A DNA stretch of 64,000 nt from Lucinisca nassula (taxonomy: Eukaryota > Mollusca > Bivalvia > Lucinida > Lucinidae), in assembly GCA_963580285.1 (NCBI GenBank), contig OY757015.1, positions 127,750,188 to 127,814,187 of the forward strand, read 5' to 3'. Shown here in pieces: positions 9,834-20,804 of this stretch; positions within the stretch are counted from its first letter, which is position 1; each line of letters begins with the position of its first letter. The notes under the pieces are model-generated. The model was given only the letters and a program-made list of their open reading frames with translations. It searched no databases and was not told the origin of the DNA. Made by a program: the position numbers and the translations under genes.

Positions 9834-9876
9834 TATTTGTATAGGCGTGTTTTCGTAATGCAAACAAACAAACAAA

Positions 9877-10690
9877 CATATATATTTAAGAACATATTGA
9901 CTCAGTCCTAAACAGGACATTGACAAACAGTTCAGGCCCAACTGAGACGCCGCACAACCGCTATGTCTGAACAGCAATGTTTAAGCCCCGGTCCCAAAGA
10001 GCTTGCGACCGCGGCGAGACCTCTACGCGACTTACACATGACAATCGCAGAGGTTGCAAAAGTCGCGGTGAGGTTTTATAATGGTCGCAACAAGGTCGGT
10101 GATAAGTCTCCGAATTAAATTAGTCGCAGCCAGTCTTTTGAAAAAGCACAAAAGGCTAGCCGCGACTGATTCTGATCGCAGACTGGTTGCAATGGTTTTC
10201 TGGAAGTTGCCGATCAGTCGCCGAACAGACGCCGACCACTCACCGATCCGTCGCCGATCGATTTCATCAACACGTTGGCTCTGAATTCTAGCAACCTTGC
10301 TGCGACCTTTCGGGGACTTTTCGGCGATTGATCGACGACTGTTCTGCGACTGATCGGCAATTGATCACTGATGAGACGGCGATAGATCGGCGACCGATCG
10401 GCGACAGGTCGCAAGGAGGTTTCAAGCGTGCGCCAATATATCGCCGGAAGTTTGCAGTGCCAACAAAAACTAAATTTTTGTTTTGATATCAGATAGGTCT
10501 CCGACGAGTCGCCGTTCGGATGCAACCAGTCTCAGAAGAGTGGCCGATCACTCTAAACTAGTTGCAAACCAATCGCCGATCCTATGGCGACAGGTCGCCG
10601 ATCAATCGCCGACTGCATACAGAAACTATCGCCGATTGTACCGGTTATTTATAGCAGCGCTGGGCGTCGCCTCTGTGGCATCGGATCAGT
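9877..10690. repeat. Degenerate (G/T)CGCCGATC-rich region
   Basis: About 600 bp from 10010 to 10640 rich in words such as CGCCGATC, GATCGGCGAC and GGTCGCAA on both strands, with no fixed period. The words occur in both orientations, so the region could fold extensively. The GC level is above its surroundings. Two frames of 67-103 residues here are by-products. A weak hairpin of the PB interior type (CAACTGAGACGCCGC) lies at 9940-9960. Confidence 0.5.
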
Positions 10691-10829
10691 GACTACACTG
10701 TTTGCTTAAAATTCTGCCATTTAAGATTCAGGGCTATTTCCCAGCCTACAGTCACAAACAATCGACCTAGCAGTGTTTTCAGTGCTTTGATTATTGATTT
10801 TCTTCGAAACAAAATACCGTAATAAGTCT

Positions 10830-11400
10830 ATGGGGGCTAAAGACCAGGAGACATGGTTGACAGGATTTCTGTAGGAAACCACTGTAAAATGCATATGCTA
10901 CATGTTTTAGTTCTGGGTCCCATGGTTTCAGAGACGAATTTTAAGGATTTTGCCATTGCAAGTCTATGGGAGCTAATGCCACCGGGCATGGCCAATTATA
11001 AAGCTAGTGGCATGGTCGGCAGAATTTATGTAGGTGACCGCTTAACATTGCTAAATACTAAATATCTTAGCTGTTGGCCTAATGGTTTCAGGGAAGATTT
11101 TACCATTACAAGTCTACGGGAGCTAAAGACCCAGGGACGTGGCCAATTTGAACCTGGCAGGATTTATGTAGGTTGCTATATTCTTAATATCTTAGCTCTG
11201 GGCATCATGGTTTCAGAGAAAATGTTTGAAGTTGTTATGCCATTAATTCTACGGGATTGAATGACCCACGGGCTGGATTTGTGTAGGTTACATGTATCAC
11301 TTAAGGTTGCTACATACTAAATATCTTAGCTCTGGGCCTTATGGTTAAGGAGAAGAAGAATTTTGAAGTTTTTCAACATTATAAGTCAAAGGAAACTATG
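10830..11400. repeat. Degenerate tandem array, ~135-150-bp units
   Basis: Four diverged units start near 10830, 10964, 11116 and 11251, sharing GGGAGCTAAAGACC, AAATATCTTAGCTCTGGG and ATGGTTTCAGAGA. Layout resembles the arrays of SAT elements, but I find no terminal hairpins here. Confidence 0.55.
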
Positions 11401-11439
11401 TGTTGCAATTGCAACCCGAATTCCAATCTGATCAGCCTC

Positions 11440-11680
11440 GAAGTCTGTCTCTGGTCGGGCCCATCGGAGTCTAACTATTGGTTTTGTTTTGCTCCAGCAT
11501 TTCAGTGGTTTCTTGCTGTCGAGTCCTCACCATTGTTTCACCTCTGTGGTTCTTTGATTTTTGGTGTTCACGGAGATGTTGCACTGATGAGTTAGGAGGC
11601 CTTCATGCGGACTGAACAAATTATTTGTCTAAATCGCGACGGAAGTAAGGGCGAGGATTGTGTCCACGTAAAATCGATTT
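11440..11680. repeat. Dispersed repeat H, copy 1
   Basis: Matches 49885-50118 over about 220 bp (GGGCCCATCGGAGTCTAAC, CCAGCATTTCAGTGGTTT, GAGATGTTGCACTGAT, AAATCGCGACGGAA). Ends are undefined; the second copy also lies next to other repeats. Confidence 0.65.
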
Positions 11681-11704
11681 AAGCCCCCCAGTGGAAATCT
11701 TTCC

Positions 11705-11962
11705 ACTGACCGTTCCAAGGCGGTTCTTCTGTGGCGGTTTATTTATGTTGTTGTTTGTTACTTGCTGTGTGTATCACTTGTGTCTTTTTATTTTGGATGG
11801 CCTTATGGCCATTTTGTGGGAACGTAACTGTCCTTATGGCCTTCCTTTGTTTAGGTTTCCATTATGGTCTGGTCGCTTAATGTTTGTGTTTCTTTCCCTT
11901 AGGTGTCTTTGTTGGGTGGAGAAAGTTAATTGTATCGAATCCTGATCTTTGTTTTACTTCTA
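11705..11962 (-). repeat. Dispersed repeat C
   Basis: Reverse of the C copies at 13038 and 58764: GGCGGTTTATTTATG, CATTTTGTGGGAA, CTTAGGTGTCTTTG, TTAATTGTATCGAATCCTG. The reading frames (11658-11945) are not a gene. Confidence 0.65.
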
Positions 11963-12063
11963 TTATGCAGCTTTCCCCCACCCACCCCACCGCACCCCAC
12001 ACACCGGGTATTCTTCACATGACGTTTGATCAAGATCAGAGATATGAGCATTGGCATACTATT

Positions 12064-12097
12064 AGCTGACATGAGCCTTCGGCTCAGGCGAGCTAAA
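12064..12097 (+). repeat. Solitary SAT-I-type 3' hairpin end
   Basis: AGCTGACATGAGCCTTCGG, then CTCAGGCGAGCTAAAAA. Matches the 3' ends at 40615 and 42324 in layout (AGCT stem, GAGCC/GGCTC inner stem, CTAAAA). No array precedes it. Confidence 0.55.
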
Positions 12098-12120
12098 AAT
12101 AGCACATCGCATAGGCGACC

Positions 12121-12166
12121 AGCAATGTCTCTGACGAGACTGCGCAGTCTCGTCAGAGATTTTGCT
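12121..12166. repeat. Perfect 32-bp palindrome with extended arms
   Basis: TCTCTGACGAGACTGC and its exact inverse at 12128-12159; AGCAA/TTGCT extends the pairing outward. It lies about 30 bp downstream of the solitary hairpin end. Confidence 0.8.
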
Positions 12167-12643
12167 GTTCGCAGACATGTACAGGAGACCTACAGGCAGC
12201 TACAACAAGAACACTATCATCTGGTCGCTCATTACAAATTGAAGAAATGCTAAGGGGCCTTTTCTCATGCTTCAACTCAACTGTTTCATACGGTGGCACC
12301 CTTTTCAAATTTCAACACTCGGGTTTCATATTAAACGTTGTAAAACTGCAGTAGCAACTGATAGCATTCATTGTGGACCATTTAAGATAAATTGGTCTGA
12401 TAAAGGTGGTTTGGACATTTAATACTACATTTGTTCGACTTCAACATCCCATGCAAGGGTTTGAAATAATATACTTCGTAAAGCCCAATATATAAGGATA
12501 TACAATACGCACAGATCAAACAGCCTATTAAAGTTATAGCTTGGCATTAGGATAACACACCCATGTAGTATTGGACCAGATGCATATTATCTAGACGGAT
12601 GGGCCGGTGGACGTGGTGTATAATTGGATAGAGAGTGGGGACT
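12167..12643. other. Unassigned stretch
   Basis: No gene or repeat recognised, except ATTAGGATAACACACCC near 12547, which resembles a lone FB-B left end. Confidence 0.35.
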
Positions 12644-12657
12644 GTTCACTCACTGAT

Positions 12658-12925
12658 TATTATTATTATTTATTTTTATTATTTTTATTTTATTTTTTTT
12701 TGGGGGGGGGGGGGTTACGGCCCTTTCAAGATTATTTCACTCATATCGAGCCGATCGTTAATCAGAAATTGGCGAAAACCGGAATACCCGAAGAAAAACC
12801 ACCTGACCTTCCGTTGCAGAACTTTGCGTCTCACATGTGACTCGAGCCAGGCTGGAACCACAGCGGTGAGAGACCTAATGATTGGGAGACAGCGCTCTTA
12901 TCCACTATATAGGCTACGGAGGCCC
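12658..12925 (-). mobile_element. S3 tRNA-derived SINE
   Basis: Minus-strand head reads TAGTGGATAAGAGC (box-A-like) and GTGGTTCCAGCC (box-B-like). It ends at a plus-strand T/G run near 12690-12710. Flanks GTTCACTCACTGAT (12644-12657) and GTTCACTCTCACTGAT (12926-12941) are a target duplication with a 2-bp slip. Same body as the SINE at 6711. Confidence 0.8.
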
Positions 12926-12980
12926 GTTCACTCTCACTGATCAATGAGTTCAGTTTCTGCAGTTAAGGTTGGAGAGCATG

Positions 12981-13497
12981 CATCACGAAAACATGCCAAT
13001 ATAATTTTGACCCACCTGAACCCCACTTTTATTACGGTAAAAAAGAAGTGAAGGCAATGATCAGGAATCGATACAATTAACCCACAGCTCCCATCAGAGA
13101 CACCAAAGGGAAAGAAACACAAACATGAAACAACATACCTTTATGGAAACATCAACAGCGGAAAGCCAAAAGGACAGTTACTTTCCCACAAAATGGCCAA
13201 AAGGCTATCCAAAACAAAATAATATAAGCGATACAAACACTCAGAGACAAACAATATCAAAAATAAACCGTGACAGGGGTACAGGGTTTACAGGGGAAAA
13301 CCTTATTTTTCTTATTTCTGCTCTAAAATATAGATTGCGGGTACTTGCTTGAACCGCCTCGATGAGGCGGTTCCAACGAGTATCCACAATCTATGTTTTG
13401 AACACAAATAAGAAAAAATGTCACGTTTCAGCTGATAATTTCCATTTTTTCGGTGGTAAAATTTAAAATGTATTTGTATAGGCGTGTGTTCGTAATG
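12981..13497. mobile_element. FB-A foldback MITE with nested repeat C
   Basis: CATCACGAAAACATGCC to GGCGTGTGTTCGTAATG, core at 13330-13394. Repeat C occupies about 13038-13274 in the left arm, between CACTTTTATTACGGTAAA and GGGTTTACAGGGG. Confidence 0.85.
13038..13274 (+). repeat. Dispersed repeat C inside FB-A
   Basis: GATCAGGAATCGATACAAT, AGACACCAAAGGGAAAG, CCCACAAAATGGCCAAA, AATAAACCGTGACAGG. The boundaries are approximate. The site equals that of the C remnant in the FB-A at 5879. Confidence 0.75.
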
Positions 13498-14055
13498 CAA
13501 GGTGGTCTAGAGATTTTGTAGGTTTGTGTACATTTCTAACATAAAATAAATTTGATCTTCAAGTTCTGTCACATAATGAACCTTAAATAATCTATGTAAA
13601 TATTTTGCTGTTCATTTCAAACTATTATTTAAACTGTATTATATTCCAGTCTTTCTGTCAATATTATCAAGTGAAAATTAAACAAACCCCGCAAAACCCG
13701 ACTATGAACCACCCGCCCAACTCGAGTTCAGCAATATGACATCTTACCCACCCTATCATTTTGAAGATGTGACCATTATATTTCAACATATTCACACTAG
13801 GTGAACTCTTTGCTAATAACAAATAGTTGCTGGTTGAAACGACTGGTATGAATAGTTACTCTCTATTTACAATTATTAGCACTAATTTTCCCCATTTTAT
13901 GTCAATGACTTAAATAGCATGGTTCGATCTGTGTCTATTGAGTTGTCTGACTCGACAGCCAAACTGTCTGGACCGCATGCCCGGCAATTACTGTTTCAAA
14001 ACAGAGCATGTAAAATGAATTGTGACATGCAGATTGAGTACCCTTTCATCCCTGT
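13498..14055. other. Unassigned AT-rich stretch
   Basis: No gene or transposon end recognised. Confidence 0.4.
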
Positions 14056-14059
14056 TTAT

Positions 14060-14240
14060 CTTATTCGCACAAGATCAAGATGATATCTTGCTTGCAGAAT
14101 ATAGATCTTGTGCGGACAACATAATATCTTGTGCGCACAACTTAATTTCCTGTGCGCACAAAATATTATCTTGTTCGCACAACATATTATCGTGTTTGCA
14201 CAACATAGATCATGTGCAGACAACATAATATTTTATGTGT
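14060..14240. repeat. Fragment of the 21-bp palindromic array
   Basis: About eight degenerate units (CACAAGATCAAGATGATATC, TTGTGCGCACAA types), without the terminal inverted repeats of the element at 4999. Confidence 0.7.
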
Positions 14241-14281
14241 CTGATTAAATTGTGCTAACAATATGTGGAGGATCTTACATG

Positions 14282-14404
14282 AGTGTTCATGTTTTATTGA
14301 AATTATTAAACGAGTTGAGGAAAAGGTATAAAATTCGAGGCTTTGCCGAGCATTTGATCCCCTTTCCTCAACGAGTTTAATAAATTCAAGAATACATGAA
14401 CACG
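14282..14404. repeat. ~58-bp-arm inverted repeat
   Basis: Left arm TGTTCATGTTTTATTGAA ... TTAAACGAGTTGAGGAAA; right arm TTTCCTCAACGAGTTTAA ... ACATGAACA. The loop is GAGGCTTTGCCGAG. It could be a short foldback MITE; no clear target duplication. Confidence 0.7.
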
Positions 14405-15660
14405 AATATAAGATTCTATTTATCATATGACTTTTAAAACGCATTTTATTCACGATTTTTAACAAAATGTCAATATTCCGCCATTAATAAACGCGACGTC
14501 GTTAAGGACGTCACACATGTAACATTACGGGGCGTATCTAGCTAATTTTCATATTTAATCCACTAGTGGATTATCGAAAATATTACATAGAGGTTATTAT
14601 ATGGTAAAGGTGTGCCTCTAAGTCATACTCTTTATTACATCATTTATATAGCATAATTATTGCAACGTGAAGAAATGAAGGCAAAGAGAATATTAACTTT
14701 TTAAAGGTTGATGCCGGGAACGTTTCATCGAGTGTGTTGAGGATATATTGTCGGTAGCCGCCAAAAAAAAAAAAAAAAAAAAAAAAGAAATTCCTTTTAA
14801 TTTATATAACTGATTAGTAGTCCTACACTAAAAATGCTCACAGTAATACAGTAACATAGTAGTGCGCAGCAAATTACGTCACAAGTGACGTCGCAACTGT
14901 AAGTTTAAAAAAAAAAAACAAATCGCCATTTTAAATACAGAATTTCTGCAGTTCAAAGAATGCTTTTTTTAAGGTATTTTACAGAATGTTTTGTGCTTAT
15001 TTGAAGACCATTTTAATTTTAAAGGCTCTTAGTGTCATTCATCAAGCTACTGCATAACCGTGTGTAGCAGTCGGTCGCGGTGGTTGTTTACATTAAAATA
15101 CAAGACAATTGTTGGGGACATTTTTCCCTCCCACCGATTTCTTCCGCACAATTTCCAGCTCCTCATAAGTGAAGGGATCTGTTCGTTCAAGGTGGTTGGC
15201 AAGACCTTATTGTTTCAAATGTTGGGACATCCCTGCAGTGCTTGAAAGCAACGTCATTCACAATGCTTCCCAATCGTGAGTGAACTTCTTTTAAAAAGTA
15301 TTTTGTTTTTCTTTTTTCATGCTTGCCACGAAATATCAGACTTTTCTCAAAATCTATTGTTATCACTGTCTTCTATCGCTCTGTCTAAGTCCAGAAGTCG
15401 GGTTGACATTGCTTCAAGTGATTTTTCTGCGGCCATTTTGAAGCTTATGGAGTACGGCATTAACGTTCTGTTGCTATAGTAACAGAGTGGAGCAGTGCCA
15501 ATATGGAAAGGCAGTGCCAAAAATCCATAATATATGGATTTTTGGCCCCGTCACGTGACTGTGCCATCAAAATAGCGAAAAAGGAGCCTGTATTGAAAGA
15601 TTCTAATGTAATTTTCCTATAGTAGGTATGTAATAAATGGCGTTATTACACTCTCGGACG
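14405..15660. other. Unassigned stretch
   Basis: Contains a 25-bp A run at 14762-14786 and an AAATCCATA/TATGGATTT palindrome near 15519-15543. No gene recognised; the frames at 15060-15245 and 15276-15479 have no family resemblance that I can name. Confidence 0.4.
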
Positions 15661-15676
15661 CGGCGTCATATGATAA

Positions 15677-16464
15677 AATATGTTGTGCGAACAAGACATT
15701 ATGTTGTCCGCACAATATATTAAGTTGTGCGAACAAAATAATATTGAAGGCACAAGATATTATGTTGTCAGCACAAGATATATGTTGTGCAAGCAAGAAA
15801 ACGTGTGCGCACAAGATATGTGCGCACAAGATATATTCGAAAAAAAATAATATCTTTTGCGGGCAACATAATATATCTTGTGCGGACAACATAATATATT
15901 TTGTGCGGGCAACTTAATATCTTATTCGCACAACTTAATATCTTGTGCGCACAGTATATTATCTTATTCGCACAACGTAGTATCTTGTTTGCACAACAAA
16001 GATCTTGTGCGAACAAAACATATCTTATGCATCTTAATAAATTATGCTAACAAGATATGTTTTGCGAACAAGATCTTAAGTTGTGCGAACAAGAAAAAAT
16101 CTTGTTCGCACCAGCTATTATGTTGTACGCACAATATATTGTTGTCTGCACAAGATATTTAGTTGTGCGAACAAGATAATATCTTGAACCCACAAGATAT
16201 GATGTTGTCTGCACAATATCTATCTTGTGCAAACAAGATAATATGTTGTGCGAACAAGATAATATGTTGTGCGAAGAACATAATGTGTTGTGCGAACAAG
16301 ATAATAAGTTGTGCGCACGAGATATTATGTTGTCCGCACAAGATCTATATTGTGCAAGCAAGATATCATCTTTTGCAAACAAGACAATATCTTGTGCGCA
16401 CACGATATTATCTTGTGCGCACAACATATGAAAAAATAAATTGCATGTCCCTTCCAGGGTTCCG
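15677..16464. mobile_element. Second 21-bp palindromic-array element, left end lost
   Basis: More than 30 units of the 21-bp palindromic type, more diverged than at 5037-5570. It ends in CATGTCCCTTCCAGGGTTCCG (part), the right terminal repeat of the 4999 element with one mismatch. No matching left repeat near 15650. Frames up to 156 residues on both strands are array artefacts. Confidence 0.7.
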
Positions 16465-16620
16465 TTTTTTTTTTCCAGAAAACAGGATTTGACATTTCGT
16501 GCAAATTGTCTCCACAAGTCCTGCTAACTTGGGAAAAATGCAAAATATCAACAGTTGGTCGTCTTCTGAATAAGCCTAGAGAGAGGTGAATATTACGAGT
16601 AAGTAAAATGTAAAGCTCTG
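16465..16620. repeat. Repeat G fragment (CAGAAAACAGGA type)
   Basis: CCAGAAAACAGGATTTGAC, TCGTGCAAATTGTC and CTGAATAAGCCTAGAGAGAGG parallel 52373-52575 and 56015-56115. A dispersed repeat of unknown class. Confidence 0.55.
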
Positions 16621-16624
16621 GTGG

Positions 16625-16713
16625 CCATCTTGTTCATCGTAGTCTCAATCTACTCCTTCCTCGAACAATTTTCCATGATCCCAAAAGATAGAGCCATTGA
16701 AGTTTTGATTGTA
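16625..16713. mobile_element. POG MITE fragment (right end)
   Basis: Tail sequence with TTCCATGATCCCAAAAG and GAGCCATTGAAGTTTTGATTG matches the right end of the copy at 1-258. Confidence 0.55.
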
Positions 16714-16762
16714 TTTTCATATTACCAGTGAACCCGCTAATAAGATATCTGGAATTAAGACT

Positions 16763-17058
16763 AATCACCCAGAAAACACGCCTACATAATTCCACCCCCT
16801 TGAGCCCTACTTTTATGGAACAAAACTGGGATTTACAGGGGCAAATCTTATTTTTCTGGTTCTTGCTCTAAAATATAGATTGCGGGTACTCGTTAGAACC
16901 GCCTAGTGTAGGCGGGCGGGCATACGTTGGAACCACTGCCTCGACGAGGGGGTTCTAACGTGTACCAACGATCTATATTTTGGGCGGAAATAAAAATATC
17001 ACTTTTTTTAAAAGCGTTGAAATATGCACTGTATTTGTAAAGGCGTGTTTCAGTGATG
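16763..17058. mobile_element. FB-A foldback MITE with altered core
   Basis: Left end ATCACCCAGAAAACACGCC, right end GGCGTGTTTCAGTGATG. The core (16874-16975) is expanded: the first arm runs into GGCGGGCGGGC, then a second GAACCACTGCCTCGACGAG palindrome follows. Confidence 0.75.
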
Positions 17059-17119
17059 TCTGCTTTTTCAAAACATATTTAAAAGATTTTATTCTTTCTG
17101 TTTTCTACACCGTGTGAAC

Positions 17120-17211
17120 TCGTGTAAGAGACCACTTTTGGGACTATTCAAAAGTGGTCTAGACCACTTTTAAATAGTCACAAAGGTGGTCTTAATATCG
17201 GAATTTTACTG
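17120..17211. mobile_element. GTT MITE fragment (right half)
   Basis: AAGAGACCACTTTTGGG, AAAGTGGTCTAGACCAC, then GGAATTTTACTGTA, as in the copy at 1201. Confidence 0.65.
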
Positions 17212-17292
17212 TACCTCGGTAAATCTTTGGTTTCACGATATAGATCTGGATGCACTGCGGTGTAGAGTTACCGCAAAAAAGAAGGAAAAAAA

Positions 17293-19334
17293 ACAAGAGG
17301 TCCATGATGGACCTAGTCCGCTCACCTGTGTTATAATGTACTGACACTGTTGTTTACAGGTTTTTCGATATTAGCCATTTTGTACAGATGAGCACTTTTG
17401 GTAGAGGGGTCACTCAAAGAACTTTCCTATTGAAGTTATTTTGAAAATGAGACACTAGAGAAGATGTTCTTTACTGATTTTTCTGCAGTCATATGGACAT
17501 TTTGTTCAGCAGAGCCAATCCATTTCAATAAATCAGTACATGATTGATTGCTATGAGTATAAAGACATGTCAAACCTTGTGGGTCATTTTGCGTTGTCTC
17601 CTAGAGAAAGGGAGTGATTGTGGAGAAAGACAAAATCAAATGTAAGTGTTAAAACAGAAGAAACAACAACACTCCCCCTCTACCTTTACCTGCTGCATGG
17701 ACAGCGGGCTTTGTCCTAGTGTAGGCCAATATCAGTTGGACGCCCCAGTGACGCAAAATACGGGTCGCCTTTGCCTCACCCAACCATCTCTCAATCATCA
17801 GTACAATAATACCTACTTTGAGATGTGATGTTTCAATGGAACATACCTAAGATGAGCCGTGCCGTTTAATCATTTTTGGTACAAGATAAAAGACAAACAT
17901 TTCTGTGAATTGGTTTTGAAATTGCTCCATTGACTCTATTTTTGGCTCTGCTTGCCATTTTGTTCAGTGGAGCAGAACCATTTTAGCAGTTTTAGTAGAG
18001 GGTTACCCAAAAAGCATTCATGGAAATTATTTTGAAATCGGACCATTAGCCGATGTCGTTTAAATTTAGTAGATGTCGTTTAAAGGTTTTTGCTATTTTT
18101 AGCTCTGGTGGTCAGTTTGTTCAGCCGAGTGGAATCAGTAGAGGGCAACCCAAGGAATACATGTATTCCTGTGAAATTATTTTGAAATCGGATCATTTAC
18201 CTAGGAGATGTCGTTTAAAGTTTTTTTTTCTATTTTTAGCTCTGGTTGCCATCTTGTTTAGTGGAGCGGAACCATTTTAGTCATTCTGGTAGAGGTCGCC
18301 AAAGGAACATTCCTGTGAAATTATTTTGAAAATCGGACCATTAGCCTAGGAGGACATGTCGTTTAAAGTTTTTTTTTTCTCTTTTTAGCTCTGGTGGCCA
18401 TTTTGTGCAGTGGTGAGGAACAATTTTAGCAATTTTGGTAGAGTGTTGCCGAAGAAATATTCTCGTTGAATTATTTGCAATCGGACCATTAGCCTAGAAG
18501 GAGATGTCGTTTAAGGGTATTTCTAAGGTTTTCTATTTTTAGCTCTGGCGGCCAATTTATTCAGTGGAGTGGAACCATTTAAGCAAATGCGGTAGAGGGT
18601 CATCCAAGGAACATTCCTGTGAAATCATGTTGAAATCGCACCATTAGCCTAGGAGGAGATGTCGTTTAAAGTTTGTTTGTTTTAGCTCTGGTGGCCATTT
18701 TGTTCAGCGGAGCGAAACCATTTTAGCAATTTTGGTAAAGGGTCACCGAAGAGATATTCCCGTGAAATTAGTTTGCAATCGGACCATTAGCCTAGGAGGA
18801 GATGTCGTTTAAAGGTTTTTCAAAGGTTTTTCTATTTTTAGCTCTGGCGGAAATTTTGGTCAGCGGTGAGGAACAATTTTAACAATTTTGGTAGAGTGTC
18901 ATCCAAGCAACATTCCTGTGCATTAAGAAAACACGCCTATACCAAAACATTGTAAGTTTATCGCCGAAAAAAATGACAATTTTGAGATGAAAAAATTGTG
19001 ATATTTTTCTTATTTCAGCTCAAAATATAGATTGTAGGTACTTGTTAGAACCGCCTCGATGAGGCGGTTCTAACGAGTACCCACAATCTATATCTTAGAG
19101 TAGAAATAAGAAAAATAAGGTTTACCCCTTCGAACCCTAGTTTTGCTATATAAAAGTGGGGTTCGAGGGGGGGGGGGGGGGGTAAAATTATGTAGGCGTG
19201 ATTTCGTTATGAAATTGTGTTGAAATTGGCACCGTTGTTTCAAAGGAGATGTCATTTGAGAAATTGTTGACGGACTGACGGACGCCATACGACGGACAAA
19301 CAGCGATCACAAAAGCTCACCCTGAGGTGAGCTA
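17293..19334 (+). mobile_element. SAT-I satellite-carrying hairpin-ended element
   Basis: The 5' end ACAAGAGG is followed by a hairpin (AGGTCCATGATGGACCT) and GCTCACCTGTG. About seven ~145-bp units from about 17930 to 18910 share TTAGCTCTGGTGGCCATTTT, GTAGAGGGTCACC, AACATTCCTGTGAAATT and AGGAGATGTCGTTTAAA. The 3' end has a GACGGACG tract and a hairpin AAGCTCACC/GGTGAGCT followed by A5. FB-A is inserted at 18921. Architecture resembles Helentron-associated or 'pearl' elements; no protein is encoded. Confidence 0.75.
18921..19211. mobile_element. FB-A foldback MITE inside a satellite unit
   Basis: CATTAAGAAAACACGCC to GGCGTGATTTCGTTATG, core at 19027-19092. Neighbouring satellite units read CATTCCTGTGAAATT; here the left flank is CATTCCTGTG and the right flank is AAATTGTG. 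The insertion therefore left no target duplication. Confidence 0.9.
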
Positions 19335-20430
19335 AAAATGTAGCTCTACAAAAATACCGGGAAACTTGAAATAAATCATACACTAATTTAGGCCGAGTTA
19401 TCACATCAGATTTTCAAAACAAAACACTTGTGGCAATATTGTAAGTATTGTTCGAGCCTATCTAATAACCGTGACTTAATGAAAACAATCTATTTTAGCG
19501 ATCGGTGCGAGACCGCGATCGTCCCGACACATTTATCTTTTTTATTACTGCAAGCCATCCTCCGACTAATGTCGTAAACCTTTTGAAAATACATTGTCGT
19601 TCTGGCCGGAGACAGGACTGCCCGGCGCTAAGTGAAGACATCTTGCTAAGATGACAAAATTAAGTAGACGTAATTTTATGTTACGCCTTAAAGCGTCACT
19701 ATCGATTTATTTCAAGTAATCTTTTTAACCAATGATTTAAGTCAGTGACTAGGGGAGATTCTCCTGTTAAAAAGTGTCTAACGCGACAGCACATTAACAC
19801 GCCACACAAGGAAAATGTCACTTAGTTTTGTTCTGCAACAATCGGATTCACTCGGAACTACAGACAATGAGACAATTATGATTTTGCGTTTTTATTTTCA
19901 ATGTATACTTTCAATTTACCAATTTGTTGACATTAAGTTCAGAATATATTAGACGACTGGTAGGAGGTGTTAAAATTCGCCTTCAGAATACATGGGTAGA
20001 TCTTACCTTATTGTACATTATTGCTCGTATGTTTTATTGGGCATTCACAATAAAGTAGCTAATATCTTAAGGTACCTGGTACGGATTGACCCTACCTTGC
20101 CCAACCGTAGCACGTCTTATTTTTTACTGATTTAAAAACTGAATATACGATATAAGATACTCGAGATTCAACAAATACTATTTGCTTAAATTTTGTGGTC
20201 GAAATATTGAGATGAAGATCAAAGTCTTTACACATAAAACGCCAAGAAAAATTGCATCTGGAAGTGTCGTCTGTTTATGTCGTCTGCTGCGTCTGCTTGA
20301 AAGCTTTTCAAGAATGTATTTTCATATACTTCGTGAAGCACAAAATGTGTAACCAGACCAGATTGGCCAAAGGGTAGCAGTCAGTTCTTGATCCACACTG
20401 TTTGCAATAATGAAATGAGCCAGCGCACGA
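19335..20430. other. Unassigned stretch of about 1.1 kb
   Basis: No repeat family of this window and no convincing coding sequence. One of the few apparently single-copy stretches. Confidence 0.4.
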
Positions 20431-20433
20431 CAA

Positions 20434-20614
20434 AACTTACAATAAGACATGTGCGCCCAACGAAGACTCAGATCAGGCCTCTGATCAGTCTTCGTTGTGC
20501 GCTCTAAGGATAGCTAAGGGCCCAATGCTCCATGCAGCAAAAGAAGTCTCTGGTAAGACTATATGGATGCGCAGGCTGATCTGATTCATCGCTGGGCGCA
20601 CATGTAAATTGTAG
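20434..20614. repeat. Inverted-repeat element with CAGATCAG arms
   Basis: Left arm CATGTGCGCCCAACGAAG-ACTCAGATCAG, right arm CTGATCTGATTCATCGCTGG-GCGCACATG. An inner GATCAG...CTGATC palindrome lies near 20470-20500. A diverged relative lies at 39005-39065. Confidence 0.65.
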
Positions 20615-20804
20615 GAAATGCTATACCCGGCTCGAATTAAGTATACAGCAGACAGCAAAGCAGATGACAATTGCTGTGATTGGTCTCTTTATGGTAAATA
20701 AGTAATATTTTACACAATATCATATGTGAATTACAAGCAGTATATGGCTGCATGGTGTTTGAAGTCTAAATATTTAATATTCAGTATCCGATAAAAAGCA
20801 CTAA

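Larger units (their letters stand above)
8234..9860. mobile_element. FB-A foldback MITE containing a mariner
   Basis: CATCACAAAAACACGCC to GGCGTGTTTTCGTAATG, core at 8341-8408. The mariner at 8489-9833 sits in the right arm (GGCAATG/TA/TTTGTATAGG). Without it the element is about 280 bp. Confidence 0.9.
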
